In this document: positions 32,440 to 45,712 of the stretch, one piece after another
Position numbering within the stretch: the first letter of the stretch is position 1
How the letters are laid out: every line of letters starts with the position of its first letter
NCBI GenBank assembly: GCA_963942565.1
Contig: OZ012690.1
Span: forward strand, 12,117,571-12,181,570
Source: Maea johnstoni
Taxonomy: Eukaryota > Annelida > Polychaeta > Spionida > Magelonidae
Length of the DNA: 64,000 nucleotides
Direction of reading: 5' to 3'
Translations under genes and position numbers: made by a program
Notes under the pieces: generated by a model
Told to the model about the DNA's origin: nothing
Seen by the model: the letters and a program-made list of their open reading frames with translations, nothing else
The model's database searches: none

Positions 32440-32652
32440 TTAACCCTTTCAATGCTGAGACTACTTTCTTATAATGCGCAAGAACGTAAAAAAATTTGAA
32501 AATCATCTGAACCCTGTCATATTGGTATTCATTGGAAAGCTCTCGCTGAGCACTCTCATATGAGAACCCATTTGCCAGGGTTTCAGTCATTTTTAAGGTT
32601 TTTTGCACCATTTTGTATTGGCCAAATTAACCAGCAGCAGTATAAGGGTTAA
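32440..32652 (+). mobile_element. Family A TTAA MITE, copy 19
   Basis: TTAACCCTTTCAATGCTGAG ... GTATAAGGGTTAA. Short deletion near GCCACCAGC. Confidence 0.91.
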
Positions 32653-33558
32653 GAGTGGAGTGAAATTGAGTGAGTTGTTGGTTACTTGAATTAAATGGTA
32701 AACTTGTCTTCTTCAATACTGAATAAACAAACTCATATGTGTACAGTTCAACAGAGAATCAGATTTCTTTAGCTGATCTCTTGACTCAGTCAGGGGTATT
32801 TTGGTGAAGAAAGACACAAATTTAAACTTCAATCTTAAGGGTAAGATCACAACAAACACATATCCTACTGAGCATTATTAGAAAAATAAGAGGAAAGAAT
32901 TCCCAAGGCCAACTTAAGATAAGGTGTAATGAACTATTCTCTCTGTATCTGCATCGAGTCTTAACAGTATCCAGAACGTCCACTAACGTTATAACCCTAG
33001 TAGGGATGATTGTAAAGTGACAAGCTAAAATGCATGAAATAGAGTTGAAATCAACAACATTACAGCCATTTCATACTGCAGTAGTCTCTAAAGGTGTTTG
33101 TTTACTTTAACAGATTGCACTTTTTGACTGCTTCGAAACCAGTGATTTAAAAAGGTCGGTAATCTGTGCTTAAAGGCGTGCCTTTTAAAGTTACAAAATT
33201 ATTAGCTTCATCAAAAGAAATTGTACACATAAAAGAGAAGATGCCTTTCTTTAGAAACTTCAGACAAAAGAATAATCCTATGACATTTGCATTTTCAGAA
33301 TGGCAATCTGTTAAAAAGCACAGTTATTTAAAGAAAAGTTGGCTACTGCTTTCAATTATATAGAGACTGAGAGTAGCACTTTTAAACCTGAGATATGACA
33401 AAATGCTCAAGTGCATGCAGGCAAGGTAATAAGATTATTGTATCATATGCTATATAGTCATTTCAAACATATGGAAATCTTAATTGGCTTTGAAGATAAC
33501 CACGATAAGGGGTCCCTTGTATGAACCAAATAACCAACAGTAGGCCACATGCATGCCC
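32653..33558. other. 0.9 kb unique AT-rich sequence
   Basis: One plus-strand frame (33166-33363) is Lys/Phe-rich as expected of AT-rich DNA. No gene called. Confidence 0.45.
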
Positions 33559-33769
33559 TTAACCCTTCCAATGCTGAGGCTACTTTCTTCCAAAGCACAA
33601 TTATGCAAAAAAAAATTAAATCATCGAAACCCTGTCATGTTGGTATTCATTGGAAAGCACTCGCTGAGTATTCTCAGATGAGTACCCATGTACCAGGGTT
33701 TCAATCATTTCTCAGGTTTACGCATCGTTTTGTATTGGCCAAATTAGCCACCACCAGCATAAGGGTTAA
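33559..33769 (+). mobile_element. Family A TTAA MITE, copy 20
   Basis: TTAACCCTTCCAATGCTGAG ... CATAAGGGTTAA, with a short poly-A expansion in the left arm. Confidence 0.92.
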
Positions 33770-34151
33770 GTAGATGTGAGCACTGATTTATTTATAATAT
33801 AGAAAAAACCAGAAAGCCTAGTACCCACTGGCTAGCCCTAACACTGCTGTCCACTCTGTGAGGGGGTTGAAAGGTTTCATGGCCTGAGGCTACAACACTT
33901 AATCCTACAACTAAGTCCATACATGTCATACGGGGAATGACCATTGTCAATAAGTCATGTACGACAAACTGACCCACCAGTTGACTATACCAAAACACCT
34001 AGGACAAAAGGATATTTGTTGAGAGGTGTTCACGCAGACATCGTAATTCTCAATGTCAACAATAGGGGACCACAGGTGTGAAGGTTAAATGGACAGTAAG
34101 TGGTCCTGGTGTGCTGAGCATTTATGCTCGCTCATGACAGAAAGATGGATA
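33770..34151. other. Unique sequence
   Basis: No gene or repeat recognised. Confidence 0.45.
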
Positions 34152-34159
34152 CTCATGAA

Positions 34160-34473
34160 AATGGTCTTAGCCTGCAGGGCGTCTGGGTGCCTTTTTTGAC
34201 ACCCAAACGCTTAAAAGGAACCCCTCAGGACACCCAGATCTTTTAGAGTGAAATTTCTAAAAATCTCAATCTCAAGCTTATAATTGAATTTTTTCATCTC
34301 CTTATAATTCCCATGACATTGTTTAATAATATCATGCCTTATTTTGATGAATTTATACATGTTTATGGTTGAAACATTAGTATATTGTGATCCCCCTTAA
34401 AAATTTGGACGCCCAAATATTTTACAACTGCCAATTTTAGGCATCCAGTTTCTAAATCCTGGCTATGACACTG
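34160..34473 (+). mobile_element. hAT-like MITE family F, copy 4
   Basis: Flanking 8 bp CTCATGAA (34152-34159) and CACATGAA (34474-34481) differ at one base. Ends ATGGTCTTAGCC and GGCTATGACACTG. Confidence 0.88.
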
Positions 34474-34730
34474 CACATGAACATAGTCACATGAACCTGT
34501 TGGTTAAGTGCTTCCTTTTTTGTGAACCAGAGTATATTCGTCAAGTTTTTAAAAAGTACAGATGTACCCAAACCAAAAGCCCTTGAGTCCCCCTACAATG
34601 TGATTAACCGGAGACTCCTTTCGCTTATATACGTAGGAAATTGCTGCTCCATTTTGAGAGCTAGGGTATATTGGTCAGGCTTTTCTTTTTGAAACCAAAC
34701 CAAAAGATCGAGTCACCCCACACAGTAATT

Positions 34731-34878
34731 TCAACCCTTCCAATGCTGAGGCTACTTTCGTCCAAATCACAGTACTCTCAGATGATACCCCATAATATGC
34801 CATAGTCTCAGTCATTTTTCAGCTTTTTTGTGTCATTTTGTAATGACAAAATTAGCTACCAGCAGCATAAGGGTTTAA
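34731..34878 (+). mobile_element. Family A TTAA MITE, copy 21 (internally deleted)
   Basis: About 65 bp are missing from the middle: the text jumps from CGTCCAAATCACA to GTACTCTCAGATGA. Both ends remain (TCAACCCTTCC, AAGGGTTTAA). Confidence 0.88.
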
Positions 34879-35184
34879 ACCCTTTGATCAACATTTATAA
34901 TTAGATAAAGTGAAACTGATTGTCATATGTACATATGTCCATTTGAAGATGTACGATTTTAGTGCCCATTGTAAAAGCAGGTTATAATTGTCACTTTTCA
35001 GGAATTTAGAAAAGTTAAATGAACTCAAACAGGCCAGTCAGGGAGCCTTAACAATGACAGACTATGTAAATAACATTGCATTAATATTTCATGCATTAAA
35101 CATTTTGACTGTGAGTTTGAAATTAACAAGTGAAATCTATTCCACTCTGATAAATGCCTTACGGCAGTGGTTATGTTCTCATTG
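34879..35184. other. Unique AT-rich sequence
   Basis: The frame 34988-35188 shows no motif. No gene called. Confidence 0.4.
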
Positions 35185-35684
35185 TTAACCCACTTACATC
35201 CGGAATGCTCACATCCTTAACCTGTTCATGCTTATGTTCCTCAGGAAATAGTCAGGCTGCTTTTAGCCACGCTGAGCATTTATTCAATGAGTTTAACTAT
35301 TTCTGGCCATAGACTAGCTCACTGACAAACTTGTGTTGTCTGTAAATCTGGTACTTTTGGAAATAGCTTTGGGAGAAAGAATAAAATCACAAAACCTTAT
35401 AAAGAGTAGTTGTTGACCAGTCGGGTCCTGATTTCTTCTTCATACACATATTTCTCCTTCATAAATATTTCCAAAGAATAGGCACCAAATTAGCAAGGAC
35501 ACTTTTTGGTATTACAGTCAAGCCCCTATAGAATGACATAAACTGCCCATGGGCTTGTTTATCTCAATATTAGCTCAATTTTCAGTCATACAATACTCAA
35601 AATATTCTTTGATATCCAGATATTTCCACATAATTGTGTCAATCTGTCAGACCAAGTTAGCACTCTTAATATGAATAGGTTAAA
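35185..35684 (+). mobile_element. Degraded family B composite
   Basis: TTAACCCACTTACATC at the left and TAATATGAATAGGTTAAA at the right. The interior keeps AGTCAGGCTGCTTTTAGCC and TTTCTCCTTCATAAATATTT. Probably a copy plus a fragment of another. Confidence 0.5.
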
Positions 35685-37374
35685 GAGGCTGTATCTGGGA
35701 ATAAGTTCTGAATAACCCCAGGCTATATAAATGCACTATACCTAAAAGCTTTTAGATTTAAAGCCATTCAATCAAATGCTCAAAGATCAATGGTGGTCTA
35801 ATATTTACAAATTCACAAAGGAAATAAGCAACACTTTGAACTATCTGAATGGTTATCTTTAAATAATTCAAATGTGGGGACATGCAAACTCGTTTACCCG
35901 CTTGCCCAAGGCAAGTGAAAATGAAAATGTCAAGAATCGTCTTATGGAGGTCAAATCTAGTTTGATGCCAAGGTCAGTGCATAATGCTTCATACCATGCC
36001 GCTAATAAGGCAGTCCCCTTGGCATACCCCTCCCTAATTCAAAACAGCGGAACTTGTACTGCTCTTGTTGTTGTTAGGGTGGGACCAAAGCCAAATAGTA
36101 TTGTTATCTATAACAATAGTGCCTATTTTTGTTACTGCCAATCATGAGGATTGTAACTTGACGATTTACTTGATACTAACACAACATTTCTGGTTGAATG
36201 CGATCAGGCAGCAATAGGTATGAAGCATTGACCGTTCAGCGGAAGTAAACCCAATATAAGCGTACTGTGTATATTTTTACTACCAGTTGCCTACAGCAAA
36301 TAATAGTGGCAACCTTTGAAGGAAGGTATTTGAAGTACGTGTACATTTCTTGCAGTGATGGAAGTTATAACTTTCAATAGAAATATGAAATAACAATAAT
36401 TTAAAAGTCAATTTATTTTCTCATCTTGCACCGATAGTCATTACATATAACTTAGGATAAAAATACAAAAATTACATTTTTTGACATATACATCAACTTG
36501 ACTAGACAAATGTTACCTATCAGTCAAGTATCTCTCGAGATATTGCTTCTTTATAATCAAGTTATTTTCAAAGGCGTTTGACAGTCCCTGAGTCTGCACC
36601 CCAAAAGTGAATGTCTTTGAGCATAGGAGTAACTCGGGATCATGTGGTCATGAGGTAAAAAAATGTAAAAAGATTAATTCTTCAATGGGAAGGTGCCAAC
36701 AAGATATTATGAAATTCAATATATACATAAATATCTGGGAAGTTAAATATGCATAAGTATCAGTCATTTAGAAAGAGATACCTTGTTCAACTGCTATCAC
36801 AGACAACAGGCGTATATACTAACAGCCTTGACCTGTACTAGTAGCAATAGGTGTGGTTGCTAGGCATGCAATAGCCGTTAGTAGAGTATTATGAAATATT
36901 CAACAACGTTGTAGGGTATGCTTGATTTCCTCACTGTGCACCCCTTGAACACACACTTATGTAACGTTTCTGACCCCATGAAAAGCATTGACTGCTGAGG
37001 CCAAACGTTAAAGTCAACTGTCACATCTTCCACATGGCTGCTTATTGGTCACTCATTGTTTTGTAATATGAGGTCGGGCTAGTAGAGATTTCAGTTCTTA
37101 CGGCTAGCAGACTGTGGCCCCTATCATGCCAATATTATCATAGTGTTCGGAATAGGTCGCAATTTTCAAGGTCGATCATCAGTCCATCTGAACGACCGAT
37201 GATCTAATCGGGCAAACACGTCTATATATCAGACACTTAAAATTGGACTTGAGACTTCATTCATCTTTACCTGCTCTATAAGGCTGGAGTTTAGTCAGTA
37301 ATGCTGATGGTAGAGGTAACCAGAGATGTCGGGATTACTACACCTATAGTAATTAATCATCAGACCCGAGTTCT
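35685..37374. other. 1.7 kb mostly unique sequence
   Basis: Small pieces resemble known families: GCTTGCCCAAGGCAAGTGAAAA at 35900 (family I) and TAGTGTTCGGAATAGGTCGC at 37141 (family J). The frame 35872-36147 begins in the family I fragment and lacks any domain. No gene called. Confidence 0.4.
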
Positions 37375-37570
37375 TCAGTTAACCAATTCAACTTTAGAAG
37401 TTCTTCCAATACTTGTTGTCTGGATCTATCAATACTTTAAAAAATAACATTAGAATTTAGAAATATTTAGAAAAGCATTGTTGGTTGTGTATACTGTTCT
37501 TTTAATTGCCAATAATATTCAACCAGAAGAGTCAGGCTGCTATTGGCCGCTTTGAGAATTAATGTGTTAA
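37375..37570 (+). mobile_element. Degraded family B copy
   Basis: Shares TTGTCTGGATC, AATACTTT, GTCAGGCTGCTATTGGCCGC and the end AATTAATGTGTTAA. Confidence 0.5.
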
Positions 37571-37900
37571 ACAATTGTAATCTCGGTGTGCTGATGGTAT
37601 AAGACACACCAAAGAAGTAAATAAAGTAACTACCCGAAAGTTTTTCCCTACTAGTAGCATCTGCAAGCAGGGTCCTACTATGAGCCTTTCTGTAGTATTT
37701 TCAAAGCTGGATTGAAGAACTATGATACAGCAATAGTTGCCATTAATAAATAATGCTGAGATTCCACATCCCTGGCAGCCTCTCCACTGGTAGGTTACAC
37801 ACACAGACATCCTCTTACGCAGCCAGGAATCCCTACTGTCTATAGGTCCTAACAGGCTGCATAGGATTGACCTGCAAGGATTTCATTAACCAATACTATT
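37571..37900. other. Unique sequence
   Basis: The frame 37559-37810 (minus) has no motif. Nothing else seen. Confidence 0.4.
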
Positions 37901-37901
37901 T

Positions 37902-38012
37902 AGCCTTGGCCAGGACCCATCTAGCTAGGGACTTAGCCAGGACCTGTCCTGTCAGGAACTTTTCCATTCATGGACCTAGCCAGCACCCGTCCAGCTAGAG
38001 ACTTAGCAATTA
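37902..38012. repeat. Short minisatellite
   Basis: About three units of CCAG(G/C)ACCC(A/G)TC.AGCTAG(G/A)GACTTAGC, one of them internally altered. Confidence 0.65.
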
Positions 38013-38070
38013 GGGCTGGAATCTTAGCACAGTGATAAAACCAGAGCTTGAGAGCCAGTACACCAGGGGG

Positions 38071-38145
38071 CAAGCCCAGGTGGCTGAGTGGTCTACAGTG
38101 ACTCCCACCACTGCCCAGGTTCAAATCCCAACCAGGGCATGTGAG
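38071..38145 (+). mobile_element. tRNA-like SINE head
   Basis: A-box TGGCTGAGTGG (38081-38091) and B-box GGTTCAAATCC (38118-38128) lie 26 bp apart. A GCCC/GGGC pair brackets the region. The body does not look like a normal tRNA cloverleaf, so a tRNA-derived SINE or tRNA relic is more likely than a tRNA gene. Confidence 0.5.
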
Positions 38146-38297
38146 AAACTTGCCAGTGACTTTGGGTAATAGATGGCAGTTTTTGCTGGGTAGTCCAGCT
38201 TCATCCATCGCTTACAACTGCATATATAGTTTTGAATGAGCCTAACCTAAATATGGCGGAAAAAGTTTCAGTAATAAAAATTTGATCCTATTAATTG

Positions 38298-38502
38298 TTA
38301 CCCCTTTCACTGCATGTGGTTAATTTGTTCAAAACAAAAAGATGAAAAAAACAACTGAAAAAGACATTCTAGCACACTCATTTGATAGTACTCAACAAAC
38401 GCATTCAAAATAATACCAATATGAAAAGGTACTGATATTTTTCAAGCATTATTTCCCATTTTGTGCCTTGGACAAAAGTAGTTTTGGAAAGAAAAGGGTT
38501 AA
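38298..38502 (-). mobile_element. Family A TTAA MITE, copy 22 (very old)
   Basis: Highly diverged. Outline kept: TTACCCCTTTCA ... CACTCATTTGATAGTACTCA ... TTGTGCCTTGGAC ... AAAAGGGTTAA. Confidence 0.75.
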
Positions 38503-38574
38503 ATAGTATTGCCCGAGTGCTATGATTAAGTTATCATAACAAGAAAGCAAAAATTGAAAAAGAACAAAGTAAGG

Positions 38575-38665
38575 TTCTCAATGGTATTCCGATAAACATT
38601 TCTCCTTCACTCATGTTCATAAATATTTAGGCTTTTAAAAACATTTAAGACAATACTTGAGAAAA
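38575..38665 (+). mobile_element. Family B fragment
   Basis: Keeps CGATAAACATTTCTCCTTCA only. Confidence 0.4.
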
Positions 38666-38816
38666 CAATTAAGAAAGATGAAAGGAAGAGGTTGTTTGTA
38701 TTCCAAGTACCATTCTCAGATTTGCATATTTTTTTTATATATCTTGCTTTTAACCCTTTTTGCATTAAAATTGCACACATAATCTTACAACTTTGTACAT
38801 AACTTACTGAATAGTG

Positions 38817-39132
38817 TAAGGTTGGGAATCGGTTGCAATTTCATGAGCGATAATCAGTTGCAGCCAACCGATCGATTATCGATCATAATCAGTTCTTCAC
38901 ACTTTTTCAGTAATTGGGTACTAGAGGTCTAGAGCCTAATATGTTTTGGTGTTTTTGGTGCTTAGTTTCCTAGCAAGAAAGCTGACAACTTGCCTGTCAT
39001 TTAGTTATATATTTTGCCAATAGGTGTAACCTTTTCCGATTATCATTGATTGCCAGTTTCGTAATCGATTAATCAGTAAAAGAGAGGCAAACGATCAATT
39101 ATCGATTATAATCGATGATCGTCCCAACACTA
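38817..39132. mobile_element. hAT-like MITE family J, copy 2
   Basis: A perfect 8-bp duplication GAATAGTG is at 38809-38816 and 39133-39140. Ends TAAGGTTGGGAATCGG and CGTCCCAACACTA. About 50 bp shorter than copy 1. Confidence 0.93.
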
Positions 39133-39408
39133 GAATAGTGTATTCTATAGATATTTGAATAGGGACTGTCAAACCCAACAGGAACACCAACTTTCAGTGA
39201 AACATTTCTAAAAAGTCTAACATTGTTATTAGATATGTTTATATATGAGTGATGGAGTCAAATGTAAATGGGATGATAGAAAAAACAGAAAGTTGTAATT
39301 CTGCTAGAATCTTAACATCCTTCTATTAATATTTTTCAATGATGAAATATTTGACGAGTTACAGTCAAGGTTTTCAGATTGTATGTGCAGTGTGTATATT
39401 CCACTGGG

Positions 39409-39615
39409 TTAACCCTTGCAATGCTAAGGCTATTTTCGTACAAGGACACAAAGATTTCTGAAAAAAATCTAAACCCTGTAATGTTGGTATTCATTGGATA
39501 GCTCTCACCGAGTACTCTCAGATGAGTACCCATGTGCCAGGGTTTCAGTCATTTTTTAAGGTTTTTTGCTTCATTTTGTATTGGCCAAAATAGCCACCAG
39601 CAGCATAAGGGTTAA
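39409..39615 (+). mobile_element. Family A TTAA MITE, copy 23
   Basis: TTAACCCTTGCAATGCTAAG ... CATAAGGGTTAA. Confidence 0.91.
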
Positions 39616-39743
39616 CTAACCGTATCAAGGCCTGGAATCTCTGCCAGTCTAGAACTGAGGAACAGGGAATATCAGGGCTGCCTACTAGGAGACATACACC
39701 AGCTGTGGCGGGCAAACTCGGGTCATGAATGATGATTTAACAA

Positions 39744-40675
39744 TTAACCCATTCATGCCTCCCAGCTAGCGTAGCACCAAAAAAAACATCCTTACTAATT
39801 TTGTAATATCTTTGAAAACTAAGGATTTTTGGGGGATTTTTGGAAAATATTTAAAGGATGAATATTCATTAAAACCCTGACAAATTAGGTGATACATTTG
39901 TGACCTGAACATTTTTTGGAGGATATTTGATGGAGGAGTTTTCATCAAATCCAATTCATGCATGAAGCCCAAAACATATCTTTGTGGCCTGAATATCATT
40001 TTGGAAAACATTTGATGTAGAAATATTCATCAAAACCCACTTATGACTGTAGTGCATGGTCTTAGCCAGCAGGGTGTCTGGGTATCTTTTTGGACACCCA
40101 AACCCTTAAAAAGCACCCCTCAGGACACCCAAAAGTTTGGTGAGGAACTTCTTAAAATGTCAATCTCAAACATATAATCATTTTTTTCATCTCCATATTA
40201 TTCCCATGGCATTGTATAAGGATATTATGCCTTATTTTGATAAATTCATACATGTTTATGGTTGAAATCTGAGTGTAAATTGTGGTACCCCTTAAAAATT
40301 TGGACGCCCAAAATCTTTCAATTGCCAATTTTAGGCACCCAGTTTCTAAATCCTGTAGTGCCCAAATGTATTGACTAATTTGGTAACTCTTTGTAACCCG
40401 AGTATTTATGGGGGAGGGGGACGGGGGGGGGAATGTTTGAAGATGTTATTCAAACTCACCCATGCACCCAATAACATCTTGACTAATATGGTAATAATCT
40501 TTGTGAACTGAGTATCTTTTTTGGAAATATTTGAAGGAGAATTGTTCAACAATACCCAAGCAAAATAACTTCTTTAAATATTTCAAAAATATATATTTAT
40601 ATCCACAATTGCTATCAAAAGAATTATAGATTCAGACAAACTTGTCTAGGGGATCTGCGGTCGTAATGGGGTTAA
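39744..40675 (+). mobile_element. Expanded family B-like element with repeated core, split by a family F MITE
   Basis: TTAACCCATTCATGCC at the left and GTAATGGGGTTAA at the right. Between them a module GGA.(A/G)ATATTTGA.GGAG.A.T.TTCA repeats with a spacing of about 80-90 bp. The family F copy at 40055 lies within. One decayed element or a cluster of several. Confidence 0.55.
40055..40352 (+). mobile_element. hAT-like MITE family F, copy 5
   Basis: A perfect 8-bp duplication CTGTAGTG is at 40047-40054 and 40353-40360. The left end CATGGTCTTAGCCAGCAGGG is complete. The right terminal repeat is missing after CTAAATC. Confidence 0.88.
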
Positions 40676-40773
40676 GCAGGATTAAGGAAAGCCTGCCACT
40701 CAGTTCTGCTTGCATGATATCCCCACAGACATGCTAATTGTTTCCCTCTAAGAATCAGATCAATTCCCTAGTA

Positions 40774-40948
40774 CAGGTGAACTTGGATATGACAGACTCA
40801 ATGGGACCAGGAAAATTGGTCCGTCATATGCAAAATCTGTCGTATACATATGACAAATACTTGATATGCATCGGACTGGGACCGAGCATATCGTCCGTCA
40901 TATGCAAAAATCCATCGTACAGTGGTCCGTCATATCCAAGTTCACCTG
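40774..40948. mobile_element. pogo/Tigger-like palindromic MITE family G, copy 2
   Basis: CAGGTGAACTTGGATATGAC and its inverse at the ends, TA on both sides. The interior has GTCCGTCATATGCAAAA in both orientations. Confidence 0.9.
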
Positions 40949-41590
40949 TAATACCCACTCCATAGTAGACCTTCATACAAGAGCAAGCCTTTTACAAATG
41001 GAAGAATATTTCATTTCATTATTAAGCTTTCAGGATATATTCATAAAAGTTAAAATCCCCCCAAAAATCCAATTCCAAGCATATTTGAAAGACTTTTTTG
41101 TGAAATATACATTTAGTGTTAACAGTTTTTGTGTCACTTAATCAAACAAAGAAAAATTACAGCGACCTAATAATCAAATGTTAAACATATCTGGGCAATA
41201 TCGTAAGATAATCATGATTTAAGTTTTCAACATACAGAACAAACTTTTTCAATGGTAGGTTTTTTAAAACTATCTTCTTCCACATCTATGATATTGGAAT
41301 ATGTTGTTCAAATTCAGATATCTAAGGAGCCTGTATAAATTCTTTGTGATATATGTGAAAAGCAGTAAAGGTATGCATAAAGGTATGCATAAAGATATGC
41401 AACGTACAGTGTAAATTTACTTCTCAAACAGGTAGGATAGTCAATACCCTGGATCGCATGCATTATGGACATGAATCAAATTCAAGATGCCAAAATGGAA
41501 TTTAAAAAATGAGAATCAGTAACTTCCTTTCCCCATTTAACCAAGCAAAAATACAAACAACCTGAAAAAACTTTTGCAATAGCAGTCTTA
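40949..41590. other. Unique AT-rich sequence
   Basis: No gene or repeat recognised. Confidence 0.45.
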
Positions 41591-41809
41591 TTAACCCTTA
41601 ATTGCAATGCTGAGGCTACTTTCGTCCAAAGCACAAAAACGCAAAAACTCTTGAAAATCACCTAAACCCTGTCATATTGGTACTCATTGGATAGCTCTCA
41701 CTGAGTGCTCTCAAATGAGTACCCATTTGCCAGGGTTTTAAGTAAATTTTCAATTTTTTTTGCATCATTTTGTGGAGGCAAAATTAGCCACCACCAGCAT
41801 GAGGGTTAA
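41591..41809 (+). mobile_element. Family A TTAA MITE, copy 24
   Basis: TTAACCCTTAATTGCAATGC (small insertion) ... CATGAGGGTTAA. Confidence 0.9.
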
Positions 41810-42073
41810 TAGGTAAAGGCTATACTCTCAATACTCACACTAAGCTGGCATTATTCATCGTTTGAGCGTACAATCCAACTGCTGAGCTGTGTGTAACCAA
41901 GATACTACTGGCTGCCGGGCTGGTGGATGTCGCTACCCAGCAGGAACCGAAGCGGAGTCCCACTAGTTCAATAGCTGTGCATAAACAAACTCTGCATGCA
42001 CACCACAATTAGTAATTGATGAAGAGAACTATTCACACGTGAAGAGTCGGTCACCAAAGCCCAAATCTCACCT

Positions 42074-42076
<3 letters not shown>

Positions 42077-42128
<52 letters not shown>
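42077..42128. repeat. CT microsatellite
   Basis: 26 CT units. Confidence 0.97.
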
Positions 42129-42131
<3 letters not shown>

Positions 42132-42184
42132 CACTTGGTTATTGATGCATGATGTTCACAGTTGGAGAGGTCTACACCTGAAGG

Positions 42185-42358
42185 ATTCTACATCGTGTTA
42201 GGCCTTCAAGAAGTGTCTCAAAACACACCTTTTCAGGCTCGCCCATTGAGGCGTTGTTGACTATGACTCAAACTATGACAATGCTTTTGCTTTTGCGCTT
42301 TTGAACATTTTATGAATGGAAATGGCGCTATATAAATTCCAATTATTATTATATTTTT
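42185..42358 (+). mobile_element. LINE 3' end, L2/CR1 type (truncated)
   Basis: 42205-42249 encodes FKKCLKTHLFRLAH and a stop. 'LKTHLFRLA' is the usual last stretch of the reverse-transcriptase protein in L2/CR1-group LINEs. The 3' UTR follows, with the typical GGCGCTATATAAAT and an ATT-repeat tail (42346-42354). Everything upstream is missing, a common 5' truncation. Confidence 0.85.
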
Positions 42359-42397
42359 TACAAAATTCAAATGGGACTCCCCCTCTCCCCATATCCA

Positions 42398-42410
42398 TCT
42401 CTCTCTCACA

Positions 42411-42488
<78 letters not shown>
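42398..42488. repeat. CT microsatellite
   Basis: About 45 CT units close to the LINE tail. Ser/Leu and Arg/Glu frames here are artefacts. Confidence 0.97.
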
Positions 42489-42492
<4 letters not shown>

Positions 42493-43152
42493 CCATCCCC
42501 ATTTTTCACCCATCCTCTTTCTCTATCTAGTATCCTCGATATGCAGCCCTCGATATATCTATCCATCTACTTACACCCTGCTTTCTATTTCTCACCTATT
42601 TCTCTTAAACCATACTTTGGGTGAAGATTTCTGCTAAATTCCGACGTTTTAAAAATGTTCATTAACAGAGCTGTTCTAGATAAATAAAGCAACTACCTTA
42701 AGTAGGAAATGGAGATTTAACTTGGAAATATGAAAATACCATTTGGATATTGGCGGTGTCCTAATTCAACAGCGTAATTACTATCCTTTTTTATCTATCT
42801 GTTATGAGAATTGCAGACTATCAAAGGGCCATCAGGTTTGACTGGTGTTCAAAATTAGCTGATTTAGAATTTCTATACCAAAACAAAGCAAAAAAACAAA
42901 TTCCCATCCCAATGGGCAATTGAACTAGTGGGACTCCAGCACCCTTGAAGCAAGCAGCATACCAAGCCAGGCCAGGCCGAGATTGCTTGCGTACAGCCTC
43001 CAGCTATTGTGCCCTAATCCTTAGGCCCTTTAACACACATATTCCGCATGATGTGCTTCTTTCTGTTAGACCCGCTTACCTGTTTTCACATTGTTATCAA
43101 CTTTTCTGACTTACAGTGGAAACATGTTGACATTGCTGATCTACAGGATGTC
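42489..43152. other. Unique sequence
   Basis: No gene or repeat recognised. Confidence 0.45.
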
Positions 43153-43365
43153 TTAACCCTTATGCTGCTGGTGGCTTATTTGGCCAATACAAAAAGATGC
43201 CAAAACCTTAAAAAATGACTGAAACCCTGGCAAATGGGTACTCATCTGAGAGTGCTCAGCGAGAGCTATCCAATGAGTACCAACATGACAGGGTTTGGAT
43301 GGTTTTCAAATAATTTTGCCTCCTTGTGCTTTGGATGAAAGTTGTCTCAGCATTGGAAGGGTTAA
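43153..43365 (-). mobile_element. Family A TTAA MITE, copy 25
   Basis: TTAACCCTTATGCTGCTGGT ... AGCATTGGAAGGGTTAA, a good reference copy in reverse orientation. Confidence 0.93.
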
Positions 43366-43651
43366 GAGCACCCAGCACTTATACTAATCGGCTAATGGTC
43401 ATATTAAAGCCTCACTCACGGCCCGCCCCAAGAGTGGCATATTCTAATCACCTTAGCAACCTTAACCCATTGATTAGGGGGCATGCAAAAAAGCTTCAAG
43501 CTTAAATATCATTTTACAACAAAAACATTTCAAAGGAAATAGATGATGGAGAAATATCAATGCTATTCAAAACACAACACAACCAAGTTTATGCTGTATT
43601 TCCATAGCAAGTATAATTTTCAAAAGTACTATATAGAGACACAAGATATCA

Positions 43652-44533
<882 letters not shown>

Positions 44534-44830
44534 ATCATACTTATGTAAATAACTTTGGAATGAAGTATATACATTCTCCAACAATCAAAAAGTCAAGGCT
44601 GCAGTCATGGATGGGATAAGACCCTGAAGTTTGAACATGCCCTTAGTTTAGAGTGAATGACCAATATTTCTACTTGCAGCCTTTTTGTTCTCTGTCTGGC
44701 CCGTATAAAGACTTCAGTCTGATTCCTATCTTTATGGGCTAAAGCTGTTAAACTATTCCAGGCACCTGAAGCTGTTACGGGACATGCATGATCAGGAAAG
44801 ATAATACTGTTCTGGAACTATACATGTGAC

Positions 44831-45052
44831 TTAACCCATTGATGCTTAAGAGGTCCTCTAGAAAGTGTCGTCTGGATCTTTAATACTTTTTGCAGTAACT
44901 CATGAATAAAGCATAATTTCACGAAATATTTGAAAGAGGGTTGTTGGTAATGTTCTTATTGACACTTATATTTTCAAAGTTATGCACTACCGTGAAAGAT
45001 TTCACCAGTATTGCCAGGGGGCTTTTGGTCGCTGCAAGCATTAATGGGTTAA
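44831..45052 (+). mobile_element. Family B TTAA MITE, copy 3
   Basis: TTAACCCATTGATGCTTAAG ... GCATTAATGGGTTAA. Core ATTTGAAAGAGGGTTGTTGG. Confidence 0.87.
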
Positions 45053-45200
45053 GTTGGAACAATGGGCATGTCCAACACACCAACTAGGAGACAACTACAT
45101 CTGGAATACTCAAGATTTAAATCAATCCATTTATCTACATGGCGCTTGGAGGTACTTTTAGGTGAGAACTCTTAAGTGGTTTGAATAGACCCCCCAATCT

Positions 45201-45431
45201 TTAACCCATTAATGCTCACAGCGGCCAAAACAAGCCTGACAATTTTGAAGAAATCTTTCAGGTTTTAGCACAATTGGCAAAATATTGGAAGGAGAAATGT
45301 TGATCAGAACATTACCAACAACTCTCCTTCAGATATTTTGTAAAATAATTCCCAATTCAAAAGTTATTGTCAAAAGAATCATCGCTCCAGACGACAATTT
45401 CCGAATGAAGCCTTAAGCATTAATAGGTTAA
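45201..45431 (-). mobile_element. Family B TTAA MITE, copy 4
   Basis: Reverse orientation: TTAACCCATTAATGCTCACA, GCGGCCAAAACAAGCCTGAC ... GCATTAATAGGTTAA. Confidence 0.88.
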
Positions 45432-45476
45432 CCCCTTTCCAAGACAGGAGGCGTCTGGACCCATGACACTTTTGAA

Positions 45477-45707
45477 TTAACCAATGAATTCTAAAGGGTT
45501 CCTCCAGTAATTGTCGTCTGGAACTAAGATACTTTTGAAAATAACTTTGCAATTGAGAATTATTTTGTAAAATATTTGAAGGGGAGTTGTAGCAAATGCG
45601 CTGATTAACATTTCTCCAAATATTTTCTTAATTTTAATGCTTTTGCCTACAAAATTTCCTCGTAATTGTCAGGCTCTTTTTGGCCGCTATGAGTAGTAAT
45701 GGGTTAA
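45477..45707 (+). mobile_element. Family B TTAA MITE, copy 5
   Basis: TTAACCAATGAATTC ... GGCCGCTATGAGTAGTAATGGGTTAA. The third family B copy within 900 bp. Confidence 0.88.
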
Positions 45708-45712
45708 GTATC

